NCBI RefSeq assembly: GCF_027270315.1
Contig: NZ_CP114413.1
Location: 9,238,001-9,302,000, forward strand
Direction of reading: 5' to 3'
From: Streptomyces cinnabarinus
GTDB lineage: Bacteria > Actinomycetota > Actinomycetes > Streptomycetales > Streptomycetaceae
Length of the DNA: 64,000 nucleotides
The stretch's first letter is position 1. Every line of letters begins with the position of its first letter. The position numbers and the translations under genes were made by a program. This document shows positions 34,815 through 44,104 of this stretch, piece by piece. The notes beneath the pieces are model-generated. The model was not told the DNA's origin. It searched no databases and saw only the letters and a list, made by a program, of their open reading frames with translations.

Positions 34815-36305
34815 ATGGCTACCACCACGCTGGAAAGTCCCGTGCGCCCGGCCCAGAGGTCCGGTCTGGTCCTGGCGTGCATGAGCGTGTGCACCGCATT
34901 GGTGGTCGGGTTCGTCGCGGCGATCAACCTGGCAGTTCCGGGGCTGGCGGCGAGCTCCTTACAGCCGACGTCCTCGGATCTGTTGTGGATCGTCGACGCC
35001 TACGTGGTGGTCTTCGCCTGCCTGGTCATCCCCGCCGGCGCGGCTGGCGACAAGCTCGGCCGCAAGGGAACGCTGCTGACAGGGCTCGGCATATTTGCGG
35101 CCGGGGCCATCGTCTCGGCCGTCGCGCCCGGCGTGGCGATCATGTTGATCGGCCGCGCGATCACCGGCCTTGGTGCCGCATGCGTCCTGCCGAACTGTGT
35201 CGGCATTCTGCTGCATGCCACTGCTCCTGAGCGCCGAACTCATGCCCTGGCCGTCTGGGCTGCAGCCTCCGGAATCGGCGGCGTTGTCGGCAATGTGGGT
35301 GGCGGCGCCGTGCTGACCGCGGGATCCTGGCGGTCCCTGTTCGTGGCCGTCGCGGTCATCGCCACCGGGTGTCTGGCCTGGGCTGCACGCTCGACGCCGC
35401 GCAGCCCCCGACACGAGCGCACCCTGGACCTGCCGGGCACGCTGCTGTTCATAGCGGCCGTGGTGGCTCTGCTCATCGGCATCATCGAGGGGCCCGAACA
35501 AGGCTGGGGCAGCAACGTCGTGTTCGCCGCCTTCGCCGCCAGCGTGCTGCTGGCTGCGTGCTGGGTCCTGGTCGAGCTGCGTGTGGCCCACCCCATGCTG
35601 GATCCCCGGGTCTTCCGCAGCCCGGCACTCAGCAGCGCCAGCCTGGGAATGACCGTTGTCTTCTTCGGAAGCTTCGGCCTCTTCTACATCAACGCCTCAC
35701 TGCTGCAGTACGGGCGCGGCTTCTCCGTTCTGCAGACCGGCCTCGGCATCGTCCCGCTGACCGTTCCACTCCTGCTCGGCACGCGCTACGTGCCGACACT
35801 GATGCGCCGCATCGGGGCCCCCGCCACGCTCGCTGCGGCATTCCTGCTGAGCAGCGCCGGCCTGCTCTGGCTCTCCTACGCCTCCACCATGGCCTACCCC
35901 GTCTACGCGACCGCACTGGTCGTGATCGGCCTGGGCATCATGCTGGCCGCCCCATGCCTGACCGCTCAGATCGCCTCAGCCCTGCCCGTGGAGCGAGCCG
36001 GCATCGCCGGAGGCCTGCAGTCGGCGACCCGCGAACTGGGCAGCGCCCTGGGGGTAGCGGTCTTCGGCACCATCCTCACCGCCGACTTCACCCACCACCT
36101 TCCCGCGGCGCTGAGCGAGCACTCGCCTATCCCACGCACCGTCAAGGAGGCGCTCACCCTTGCGCCTTCGGACCACGACGCCATCACCCAGGCCTTCACT
36201 CACGGAGCCGAAATCGCGCTGCGTGCGGCCGCGCTCGTCGTCCTGCTCGCTGGAGCAGTGGTCGTCGCTGGTGCCTGGCGCGGGCACAAGACGGCGCGTC
36301 AGTAA
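34815..36305 (+). CDS. MFS efflux transporter, DHA2 (14-helix) type
   Basis: 496 residues from ATG 34815. N-terminal features VVGFVAAINLAVPGLAASSL and LLWIVDAYVVVFACLVIPAG, motif A GDKLGRKGTLLTGLG and the antiporter-type GRAITGLGAACVLPNCVGIL point to H+-driven drug export. About fourteen membrane segments are visible. The TetR gene is divergent and an SDR gene follows 110 bases later in the same direction, so pump and SDR are probably one inducible unit. Confidence 0.9.
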   Translation: MATTTLESPVRPAQRSGLVLACMSVCTALVVGFVAAINLAVPGLAASSLQPTSSDLLWIVDAYVVVFACLVIPAGAAGDKLGRKGTLLTGLGIFAAGAIVSAVAPGVAIMLIGRAITGLGAACVLPNCVGILLHATAPERRTHALAVWAAASGIGGVVGNVGGGAVLTAGSWRSLFVAVAVIATGCLAWAARSTPRSPRHERTLDLPGTLLFIAAVVALLIGIIEGPEQGWGSNVVFAAFAASVLLAACWVLVELRVAHPMLDPRVFRSPALSSASLGMTVVFFGSFGLFYINASLLQYGRGFSVLQTGLGIVPLTVPLLLGTRYVPTLMRRIGAPATLAAAFLLSSAGLLWLSYASTMAYPVYATALVVIGLGIMLAAPCLTAQIASALPVERAGIAGGLQSATRELGSALGVAVFGTILTADFTHHLPAALSEHSPIPRTVKEALTLAPSDHDAITQAFTHGAEIALRAAALVVLLAGAVVVAGAWRGHKTARQ

Positions 36306-36415
36306 GGCGATACCGCTCCAGACGTCCCCGTATTCGGCACAAGCGCCGTGCCCGAGACACCCCCAACCACCCTCTCCACCATCACAGCCCCTCAGGGGCG
36401 AAGGAGGCCACACTC

Positions 36416-37309
36416 ATGCGTGCATTTGTCACTGGAGCCACCGGCTGGATCGGGTCTGCCGTAGTCGACGAGCTCCTCGCGACCGGACACCAGGTCATCG
36501 GTCTTGCCCGATCCGAACAGGGCGGGCAGAAGCTGACCGCCAAGGGCGCGGCCGCACTCCGAGGCGACCTCGACGACCTTGCCGTGCTGCAACGTGGCGC
36601 GGACCAGGCCGATGCCGTCATCCACCTTGCGAACAAGCACGACTGGGGCAACCCGGCCGAGTCGGACCGGGCTGAGCGCGCCGCCGTCGCAGCGCTCGGC
36701 GATGCCCTGACCGGCAGCAACCGGCCCCTCCTGGTCGCCTCCGCACTCTCTGGCCTGGTGGCAGGTCGGCCGGCCACCGAGGCGGATGCCTCACCGGCCG
36801 TGGGCCCCAACTCCAACCGCGGAGGCAGCGAGAATCTTGCCCTGGACTACGTTGCCAAGGACGTACGGACCGTCATCCTACGGTTCGCGCCGAGCGTGCA
36901 CGGCCGCGGTGACTGGGGATTCGTCAACTTCCTGACCGCCGCCGCCCGCCAGCGCGGCGCCTCGGGGTACATCGGTGACGGTTCCGTCGACTGGTCCGCG
37001 GTGCACCGCACGGACGCGGCCCGCCTCATCCGCCGTGGCATGGAGCGGGCACCTGCCGGCACACGCCTGCACGCCGTGGCCGAAGAAAGCGTCACGACCA
37101 AGGAAATCGCCGAGGCCATCGGCCGCAGCCTCGGCCTGCCGGTGACCTCCGTCGCTCCCGAGGACGCCGGATCCCACTTCGGCTTCGTCGGCCGCTTCTT
37201 CGCGTCGGCCATGACCGCCAGCAGCAAGACCACCCAGCAGCTCCTGTCCTGGGAGCCCAGCGGGCCCACCCTCATCGAAGACATTGACGCCGGCGCCTAC
37301 ACGGCCTGA
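36416..37309 (+). CDS. SDR-family NAD(P)-dependent epimerase/reductase
   Basis: 297 residues from ATG 36416 after AAGGAGG. The Rossmann start MRAFVTGATGWIGSAVVDEL carries the GxxGxxG of extended SDRs, followed by RSEQGGQKL, ALRGDLDDLAVLQRGADQAD and VIHLANKHDW. The usual YxxxK is not obvious, which is common in this atypical subgroup. It sits behind the DHA2 pump and ahead of a convergent hydrolase. It may modify the pump's substrate; that is inference. Confidence 0.85.
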   Translation: MRAFVTGATGWIGSAVVDELLATGHQVIGLARSEQGGQKLTAKGAAALRGDLDDLAVLQRGADQADAVIHLANKHDWGNPAESDRAERAAVAALGDALTGSNRPLLVASALSGLVAGRPATEADASPAVGPNSNRGGSENLALDYVAKDVRTVILRFAPSVHGRGDWGFVNFLTAAARQRGASGYIGDGSVDWSAVHRTDAARLIRRGMERAPAGTRLHAVAEESVTTKEIAEAIGRSLGLPVTSVAPEDAGSHFGFVGRFFASAMTASSKTTQQLLSWEPSGPTLIEDIDAGAYTA

Positions 37310-37422
37310 CACGCCGCGAAACCCGGGGCGCCGAGTTCGGGCGGCGGAACCCACCGACGCGAGCTGGCGGTGGGTTGCGCCCCCTGCCGCCGTGCGCAGG
37401 AAGGGCAGCGCGTCGGCTCGAT

Positions 37423-37522
37423 GCCCGGATCCGGGCGAGCAGTGCGCGTCCCGTGCGCAGGGCGCACCGGGCACGCATCGAGCGCGGCCGAACCGCGTAG
37501 TTCAGACCGCACTCGATGCGTG
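37423..37522. terminator. Convergent-gene terminator region with inverted repeats
   Basis: Between the stops of two convergent genes lie a perfect palindrome GCCCGGATCCGGGC (37423-37436) and a separate 11-base perfect inverted repeat CACGCATCGAG / CTCGATGCGTG (37472-37482 and 37512-37522, 29-base loop). Position suggests bidirectional termination. No U-run is present. Confidence 0.5.
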
Positions 37523-37532
37523 TTCCTATCGC

Positions 37533-38366
37533 TCAGCCCTCGCGTACGACCATGCGCAGGCGGGTGGCGAAGAGGTCGGGGGTCTCGACGAACCCGATGT
37601 GGCCACCGGGGAACGTCGTTGGCTCGGTGCCCAGCGAGTCAGCGAGCGCGCGGGAGGTTCGGTCGCAGAGCTGTCCGGCGGAGTCGTCACCGATGCCCAC
37701 CACGATGCGAGTGGTCGCCGCGCGCAGGGCTGCCGGGTCGGGCTGCCAGTAGGTGGAAGCCCGCATCTCGTGCGCGAACCAGCGGCGCTCGTCCGCCACT
37801 TGTTGCGGATCGCGCTCCCCGCCGAACATCTGCTCAATCAGGGGTTCGGGCATCGTGATGTTGGCCTGGGCGAAGAACTTCTTCCAGGCCCCCGTCACGT
37901 CGTCGGCGAGGTAGGTGGCGATGAGGTCCTCGGTGCCGGTACGCAGTTGCTCTGAGTCCTCCAGCAGTTCGATCAGCGGTGGCTCATGGGCGACGACCGT
38001 GTGCACCTGGTCGGGATGGGTCTGAGCGAGGGCCAGGGCGCTGACGGCACCGCCGCTGGAGCCCACGACGATGGCCGGTCCCGCGTCGATGCGGGCGATC
38101 AGCCGGGACAGGTCGTCGGCGCGCAGTTGGGGTGTCGAGTCCTGGCCGGGGTCGTCGAGCTTGCTGCGGTTGATGCCGCGTGGATCGGTGGTGAGCACGG
38201 TGTGGTCGGTGGCGAGCAGCTCGGCCAGCGGGGCGAAGGCTGCGGAGTCCATCGGGGCACCGACCAGCACGATGAGAGGACCCTCGCCACGCACTTCGTA
38301 GTGCAGACGTGCGCCGGGCACCTTGAGGGAACCGACAGCAGCGGTGTCAGTCGGGTTAGTGGTCAT
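37533..38366 (-). CDS. Alpha/beta hydrolase
   Basis: 277 residues from ATG 38364-38366 after GGAGAA; an in-frame extension to 38432 is less likely. Core motifs: LHYEVRGEGPLIVLVGAPMD, TTDPRGINRSK, nucleophile VVGSSGGAVSALALA and the late His in GGHIGFVETPDLFA. The length fits small cytoplasmic esterases or haloperoxidase-like hydrolases. It converges on the SDR gene. Substrate unknown. Confidence 0.88.
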   Translation of the reverse strand: MTTNPTDTAAVGSLKVPGARLHYEVRGEGPLIVLVGAPMDSAAFAPLAELLATDHTVLTTDPRGINRSKLDDPGQDSTPQLRADDLSRLIARIDAGPAIVVGSSGGAVSALALAQTHPDQVHTVVAHEPPLIELLEDSEQLRTGTEDLIATYLADDVTGAWKKFFAQANITMPEPLIEQMFGGERDPQQVADERRWFAHEMRASTYWQPDPAALRAATTRIVVGIGDDSAGQLCDRTSRALADSLGTEPTTFPGGHIGFVETPDLFATRLRMVVREG

Positions 38367-38535
38367 GTGTTCTCCGGATGAGGCTGTGATGGGTCTGTCG
38401 ATGCTTAGACCCTCCGGATGGTGCAGACTCATCGGTCACAGTTCGCGGCCGGCTGCGAAGCACAGTGGCCGACCAGCGCGCAGGGTGACAGGGATGATTT
38501 TGTGACGGCCGGTGTGGGTGGTCGCTAGGCCAGGC

Positions 38536-38643
38536 GTGAGTGTTCGTCTTCTCTACCGCAGTGATGTGTCCGATGCCTGCTGGGCCTTGATCGAAGCGGT
38601 CTTCACCGCTTGGCGGGCGATCCACTTTCGGTACACGGCCTAG
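38536..38643 (+). mobile_element. IS5-family transposase N-terminal stub
   Basis: A 35-residue frame, LLYRSDVSDACWALIEAVFT then AWRAIH, resembles the opening (YxSDLSDAxWxLIEP) of streptomycete IS5 transposases and stops at 38641-38643. Nothing downstream continues it. It lies in the roughly 540-base gap between the hydrolase and the trypsin-NACHT-WD40 gene, which otherwise shows nothing. Confidence 0.5.
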
Positions 38644-38911
38644 CAGGCGCGTTTGCCGAGCCTGTGAGAGCCGCGACTGCAGTCCACGCGGGATGGAGGT
38701 CGCGATGCGGACCAGACCAGACGCTTCCCACGTTCGTTCCACCCACACCGCACGGCACCGAGGCGCGGGAGACGAGATCCGTACGAGGCCGTCACACTCG
38801 CAGTCAGCACGTCGATCCGTGAGGGAGCGTCACCGGCGCATGGTGGCACACCGCTGCTGCATGGAATTCTGGCCAGTTCCAACCGCGTTTCTACGCCGCC
38901 GCCCGGCTTGT

Positions 38912-41900
38912 CTAAGGCTCCTGGAGCAAATTGCCAGCTACATCTACAACGAGTAGCCCGCGGGTCAGCGCAATGGCCAGTCCGGCACACGGGACGAGCG
39001 CCCAGACGTCTCCGACCGGAATCCGGGCTCTGAGGTTCCCTGCGTCGTCCCAAAGCCGGACCGTGCGGTCGATGCTGCCGGAGGCGAGCAGGGTGCGGCC
39101 GTCGGCCATCTGGACGGTGCACAGGGCCGCGACCGCGTCGGTGTGGCCGGTGAGGTGGTGTTCCTGGATGCCTGTGGCGGGGTCCCACAGCCTGACCGTC
39201 CCGTCGATGCTGCCGGAGGCCAGGAGGGTGCGGCCGTCGGCCATCTGGACGGTGCACAGGGCCGCGACCGCGTCGGTGTGGCCGGTGAGGTGGTGTTCCT
39301 GGACGCCTGTTGCCGGGTCCCACAGCCTGACCGTGTTGTCGAAGCTGCCGGAGGCGAGCAGTGTGTAGCCGTCGGGCAACTGGACCGTGCACAAGGCGGT
39401 GACCTGGTCGGTGTGGCCGGTGAGGTGGTGTTCTTCGACGCCTGTGGCAAGATCCCACAAGCTCACCCCGTCGGTGCCCCCGGAGGCGAGCAGGGTGCGG
39501 CCGTCGGGCATCTGGACCGTGCACAGGGCGCTGACCTGGTCGGTGTGGCCAATGAGGTGGTGTTCTTGGACGCCGGTGACGGGATCCCACCACCTGACGC
39601 CGTCGATGCCCCCGGAGGCGAGGAGGGCGCGGCCGTTGGCCACCTGGACCGTGCACAGGGCCCTGACCGCGTCGGTGTGGCCGGTGAGGTGGTGTTCCTG
39701 GATGCCTGTGGCGGGATCCCACAGCATGACGGTGCCGTCGGCACCTCCGGAGGCCAAAAGCGTGCGACAGCCCGAGAGCCGCACCAGGCACAAGGCCCTC
39801 ACCCAGTCAGCGCGGTCAGCGACGTGAAGCTCCTGGGCGCCGCAAGCGTCCCACAGCCGGACTGTGCTGTCGTAACTGGCGGAGGCGAGCAGGGTGCGGC
39901 CGTCGGCTATCTGAACCGTGCATAACGCCTTGACCCGGTCGGTGTGGTCGGTGAGGTGGTGTTCCTGGGTGCCGGTGGCGGGATCCCACAGCCGCACCGC
40001 GCCGTTGCCGTCGCCAGAAGCAAGCAGGGTGCGGCCGTTGCTCGACCTGACCGTGCCCAGGGCGCTGACCCAGTTGGTGTGGTCGGTGAGCTGGTGTGCT
40101 TGGGCGCCGGTGGCGGGATCCCACAGCCGGACCGTGCTGTCGTGACTGGCGGAGGCGAGCAGGGTGCGGCCGTCGGCCGTCTGGACGGTGCACAGGGCGG
40201 TGACCCAGTTGGTGTGGTCGGTGAGCTGGTGTGCTTGGGTGCCGGTGGCGGGATCCCACAGCCGGACCGTGCTGTCGTGACTGGCGGAGGCGAGCAGGAT
40301 GCGGCCGTCGGCCGTCTGGATGGTGCACAGGGCGGTGACAGCGCCCGTGTGGCCGGTGAGATGGTCTACCTGGGTGCCGGTGACGGGATCCCACAGCCGC
40401 ACGGCGCCGTCATGGCCGGCTGAGGCGAGCAGAGCTCTGCCGTCGGCCACCTGGATCGTGCACAGGGCTTCGATCATGCGGTCGTCGCTGATGAGGTGGT
40501 GTTCTTGCGTGCCGGTGGCGGGATCCCACAGCCGCACCGCGCCGACGTCGCTGCCGGAGGCGAGCAGGGTGCGGCCGTCGGCCATCTGAACCGTGCACAA
40601 GGACACGATCGCGTCGGTGTGGTCGCCGACGAGGTGGTGTTCTTGGGCGCCGGTGACGGGATCCCACACCCGGACCGTGCCGTCCATACTGGCGGAGGCG
40701 AGCAGGGTGCGGCCGTCCGGCACCTGCACAGCACGCAGGGCCACAACCGGGTAGGTGTGGCCGGTGAGGTGGTGTTGCGGGATGCCGGTTGCGGGGTCCC
40801 ACAGCCGTACCGATCCGTCGTTGCTGCCGGAGGCAAGGAGGTTGCGGCCGTCCGGCAGGTGCACCGTGCACAGGGCTTTCACCCAGTCGGTGTGGCCCTC
40901 CAGGACGACTTGCTGTTGGCCGGTCCGGATCGATGCCCATCGTGCGCGGTAGGGGCCTTGGCGGGCACGATAGCTGGATCCCAGGTCATGGATGGTCTCG
41001 GTCAGGCTGTAGAGGGCTGCGCGTTCGGCGGGTGGGGCGTCGATGGCGTGGGGTGTCAGGCGTATGAGGCTGGCGCGTTGTCGTGCTGGTGCTGTCGTGG
41101 CGGTTGCGGCAGCGGGGATGAGGCGACGGAGGTCGGCGTGGAGGAGGTAGTCGTCCTCGGCCAGGAGAGCGTCGATGGCTTGGCCGCGTTCGGCGTGGCC
41201 GGCCAGCGCGCTGAGGAGATAGGCGGGGGCCCGGTCCCAGCCGAGTTCGCGGCCGCTGGCCAGCAGGGCGTGGGTGATGGCGTTCTCGTCGGCGGTGGTG
41301 TTGCGGTGGCGGACGAGGGCGTCGCGTAGGGCTTGGTGGAACAGCCGGTAGGCGGGCACCGGCAGGTCGGTGGTGCTGGTTTCGACGAGGAAGTTGGCGG
41401 CTGAGGACCGCGCGAAGGCCTCCAGCCCGGCGGTACTGGGGGAGGGGTAGCCCAGGGCGGCGATGACGGCGCGCCAGAGATGGATGGGCATACCCGGGGC
41501 TTCGGCGTAGGCGAGGGCTGCGAAGACCGCGGCCGCGGGCACGCCGTCGGTACGGGGCAGCAAGGTCAGATAGTTGTTCAGGGCGGCGTCGACGGTCGGG
41601 GTGAAGTGCAGGGCGTCGAGGTCGATCGGATCGCGGCCGTGCATGCCGTGGGCGCGGGCGACCAGACCGGCGATCAGGAAGTTACGGTCGGCCAGCTGCG
41701 CGATCCGTTCCGCAACGGGCAGGGCTGCGTCGGTATCGGTGTAGGGGTTTCCGGGTCGCTCGGCGCCCTGGAGCTGCAAGGTGGCCAGGGCGTAGGCGGC
41801 GAGGTCGGCCTGGCTGAAGTAGCGGGCGTCGTCCAGGTCGAGCACGTAGGTGTTGCCGAAGTAGTCCAACAGGGGGCCGGCGTCGTCGAGACGGCGGGTC

Positions 41901-43138
41901 CCGACGACGACGCGCACACCAAGATGGTGGAGGTCGTGGGCGAGCGGCCGGACGATGTCACAGATGATCTGACGGGCGTGCTGAGGACCGACGGCCTCGT
42001 CCAAGGCGTCGATGACGACGCTGAAGCTGCCGCGCCGGGACCGCTCGAGGGTTGCGGCGAGGTTCTCGGCGAGCTCGGCCGGCTCCCACGGCAGTCGTGC
42101 CGAGGCGGCCCGGGCGATTTCACCGGCGACTTCCAGGGCGGTCTTGCCCTTGGCGTGTACGGCGCAGGCGACCGAGCCTTCCACCGCGCGCACGGCGTCG
42201 TCGTCGAAAGGGAGCGACGCGGCGACAGCCGGGTCGGAGGTGGTCACCATGCGGCCGAGGACCGTGGACTTGCCCACGCCGGGGGAGCCGGTCACGACCA
42301 GGACCCGGCCGTGGGGCAGCACGCCACTGAGCCAGTCGCGGATCTGTGTCAGGGCGGCGGTGCGCCCGCGGAACCTGAACCCCCGCTCGCTGTCGGTGTG
42401 TACGCCCCGAGCCCGGGGGCGCCAGTGCCGCACCGCTTCGGGGTCGGCGTCCAGGCTCCATCCCCACGCGGCAAGCGCGCTTTCCCCGGCAGCCTCGGTG
42501 GCCCACTCGGTCAGCAGATGGATCTTTTGCTCGGGCAGGCTCTGCGCGATCGCCTCGATGGTGATCGCACGGGCGTCCCCGTTGCCCTGGGCCTGGCCGA
42601 CCATACCGACCACCGCCTGGTACTCACCCGACCACAACGCTGCCCCGCTGTAGCCTCGTTTGACGCCATGGCGGGAGTCGGTGTCCAACCGGATCCACCC
42701 ATAACCGAGTTCCTCGCCGACCGCGCCGTGGGCGGAGTTGCCCAGCATCCCGTCGGGGAACCCGAACGCCCACCATTGGCCCTGACGCGCCATCAGGCTG
42801 CCGATGTCGGGCTGCCGCAGCCGAGCCGCGTATCCCTCGGCCACCGGCTCGTCCAGGACGAGCGCCGCAACGTCCCACACATCGTGCTCGGCCATCGGCG
42901 GTGCCTGCACGGCGGTGACCCGAATCCGTCGGTACCCGAGCCGCGGTGCCTTGGGGAAGGCCACCCACAACTCGGGCCGCGGTTGTCCCTGCTCGAACAC
43001 CACATGTGCGCACGTCAGCACACGCTGACCGTCGATGAGGAACCCCGCACCGATCGGCTGACGGTCGCTCTCGGACCGATGGACAGCCGCAACCCAGGCA
43101 GCCGAAGCCGGCCGAGGACCGTCACCTGCGGCTGTCAT
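38912..43138 (-). CDS. Trypsin-like protease / NACHT-type STAND ATPase / WD40 protein
   Basis: 1408 residues. Residues 1-200 are a trypsin-fold protease with His in LTCAHVVF (about 45), Asp in DVWDVAALVL (about 89) and Ser in GYSGAALW (about 162). Residues 265-700 are the STAND module: Walker A TGSPGVGKST (about 288), Walker B FSVVIDALDE (about 376) and a helical winged region. From about 740 come 14 WD40 repeats, enough for two seven-bladed propellers. This is the domain order of bacterial NLR-like sensors: WD40 recognises a trigger, the ATPase oligomerises and the protease is activated. It overlaps the Trypco1 gene upstream by 17 bases, confirming a functional pair. Confidence 0.9.
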   Translation of the reverse strand: MTAAGDGPRPASAAWVAAVHRSESDRQPIGAGFLIDGQRVLTCAHVVFEQGQPRPELWVAFPKAPRLGYRRIRVTAVQAPPMAEHDVWDVAALVLDEPVAEGYAARLRQPDIGSLMARQGQWWAFGFPDGMLGNSAHGAVGEELGYGWIRLDTDSRHGVKRGYSGAALWSGEYQAVVGMVGQAQGNGDARAITIEAIAQSLPEQKIHLLTEWATEAAGESALAAWGWSLDADPEAVRHWRPRARGVHTDSERGFRFRGRTAALTQIRDWLSGVLPHGRVLVVTGSPGVGKSTVLGRMVTTSDPAVAASLPFDDDAVRAVEGSVACAVHAKGKTALEVAGEIARAASARLPWEPAELAENLAATLERSRRGSFSVVIDALDEAVGPQHARQIICDIVRPLAHDLHHLGVRVVVGTRRLDDAGPLLDYFGNTYVLDLDDARYFSQADLAAYALATLQLQGAERPGNPYTDTDAALPVAERIAQLADRNFLIAGLVARAHGMHGRDPIDLDALHFTPTVDAALNNYLTLLPRTDGVPAAAVFAALAYAEAPGMPIHLWRAVIAALGYPSPSTAGLEAFARSSAANFLVETSTTDLPVPAYRLFHQALRDALVRHRNTTADENAITHALLASGRELGWDRAPAYLLSALAGHAERGQAIDALLAEDDYLLHADLRRLIPAAATATTAPARQRASLIRLTPHAIDAPPAERAALYSLTETIHDLGSSYRARQGPYRARWASIRTGQQQVVLEGHTDWVKALCTVHLPDGRNLLASGSNDGSVRLWDPATGIPQHHLTGHTYPVVALRAVQVPDGRTLLASASMDGTVRVWDPVTGAQEHHLVGDHTDAIVSLCTVQMADGRTLLASGSDVGAVRLWDPATGTQEHHLISDDRMIEALCTIQVADGRALLASAGHDGAVRLWDPVTGTQVDHLTGHTGAVTALCTIQTADGRILLASASHDSTVRLWDPATGTQAHQLTDHTNWVTALCTVQTADGRTLLASASHDSTVRLWDPATGAQAHQLTDHTNWVSALGTVRSSNGRTLLASGDGNGAVRLWDPATGTQEHHLTDHTDRVKALCTVQIADGRTLLASASYDSTVRLWDACGAQELHVADRADWVRALCLVRLSGCRTLLASGGADGTVMLWDPATGIQEHHLTGHTDAVRALCTVQVANGRALLASGGIDGVRWWDPVTGVQEHHLIGHTDQVSALCTVQMPDGRTLLASGGTDGVSLWDLATGVEEHHLTGHTDQVTALCTVQLPDGYTLLASGSFDNTVRLWDPATGVQEHHLTGHTDAVAALCTVQMADGRTLLASGSIDGTVRLWDPATGIQEHHLTGHTDAVAALCTVQMADGRTLLASGSIDRTVRLWDDAGNLRARIPVGDVWALVPCAGLAIALTRGLLVVDVAGNLLQEP
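39020..40920. repeat. Tandem 135-base repeats encoding the WD40 units
   Basis: The 3' half of the STAND gene is a coding tandem array with a mostly 135-base period (45 residues); GATGCTGCCG-like anchors recur at 39071, 39206 and 39341. Adjacent units share long identical blocks (about 70 bases identical between the unit starting near 39082 and that near 39217). Protein units follow the pattern GHTDxVxALCTVQxxDGRTL, LASGSxDGTVRLWDPATG. Such identity implies recent duplication or gene conversion. Confidence 0.85.
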
Positions 43139-43454
43139 GCCGCGTCCGAGGCAGCTCCAGACCAGGCCAGGCCAGAGTGATCTCGAAGTGCGCTTCCGTC
43201 GCGGCCCCGGCGGTCAGCCAGGTCGCCGCGCCCGCCGCCCGCACCCCGAACGTGGCCTCCCCCTGCCCCAGTTGCGGGTCCTTCACGTGCTCCCGCGCGC
43301 CTTCCACCGCTGGTGACACCGCATCCAGGACCGGCCCCGCACGGCCGACCGAAGTGACCTGCTGCCACTGCTCGCCCGCCTCGATCTCGAAGCGCACCCG
43401 CGTCCCGTCTCGCACGCCGTACGACAGGATCTGTAGCGCCTTCTGCTCACCCAT
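43122..43454 (-). CDS. Trypco1-type (CU044_2847 family) trypsin-co-occurring protein
   Basis: 110 residues from ATG 43452-43454 (the frame is open further upstream but unconserved). The order RVRFEIEAGEQWQQVTSVGR, then DAVSPAVEGAREHVKDPQLG, EATFGVRAAGAATWLTAGAA and HFEITLAW is the trypsin-co-occurring domain 1 pattern. Its end overlaps the start of the trypsin-NACHT-WD40 gene by 17 bases. In the predicted conflict systems these small proteins always accompany a trypsin-STAND partner, perhaps as a substrate or adaptor released by cleavage. Function unproven. Confidence 0.75.
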   Translation of the reverse strand: MGEQKALQILSYGVRDGTRVRFEIEAGEQWQQVTSVGRAGPVLDAVSPAVEGAREHVKDPQLGQGEATFGVRAAGAATWLTAGAATEAHFEITLAWPGLELPRTRHDSRR

Positions 43455-44104
43455 CGTGCTGTCCGTCCCCCTGACTTCAAACACTGCACCGCAGCGTATC
43501 CGCGCTCCGGGCCCGGAGTGATGGCAAAAGGGGAAGTGAACCGGAGTCCGCGGACGGTCGAACTGCCCCCGGCCGGAGCTCCGGTCGGTCGTCCGGGTGG
43601 CGCTCACCGCGTCGAAGTCTCCGTGCAGGCCGAAAGCGGCTCTGCTGATGAAAGACAGCCTGGAGTCTGTGGTCTCGGTGATCCAGCCCGGGCAGCCGGA
43701 TGCCGAGGCCGCGTTCGGCACGCTGGACGGCGCGGCGTCAGATGTGGCGACTGGAGCGGGAGTTCGCCGGGGGGCAGGCGCGGAGCCCGGCGCAGCGGTG
43801 CCGCGGCCTCGCACTGGAAGCTGGTGCTCGCGTGGCGCTGACGCAGGGGATCGGGCCGAGGGCCTGAAGGAACCGCCGGGCGGCAGTTGCCGCTCAACGG
43901 CACAATTCGCACTGAGGGCTGGCCAATCGATAAGGTGCCAGGTCACGACCGCACCCGTTCGAATTCACGGGCCGGTCAGGGCTCTGCCTCATGTGTGGCG
44001 CCTCTATGGCTGCCTCGCCGATCCCTGCCTGCCCGGGCCCTGAGACACGGGCGCGATCTTCACGGCGGGGCAGTCGGGCCCAGCCGACGGGTCAGGAGGA
44101 ACGA
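43455..44104. other. Gene-less stretch
   Basis: No frame shows a recognisable domain. One minus reading (ITETTDSRLSFISRAAFGLH near 43635-43695) is mildly protein-like but isolated. The IMP dehydrogenase promoter should lie at the right end. Confidence 0.4.

Noticed and set aside
35369..36415. Extension of the SDR gene into the MFS gene
   Set aside because: This part is out of frame with the MFS protein and lacks homology. The SDR has its own AAGGAGG and ATG at 36416.
39020..40920. CRISPR-like regular repeats
   Set aside because: The repeats are 135 bases, coding, contiguous and translate into WD40 units. There are no short repeats with unique spacers.
41480..43180. A 566-codon open frame on the plus strand
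   Set aside because: It lies exactly antisense to the trypsin-NACHT-WD40 gene, has no domain, and reflects the GC-rich third positions of the real gene.
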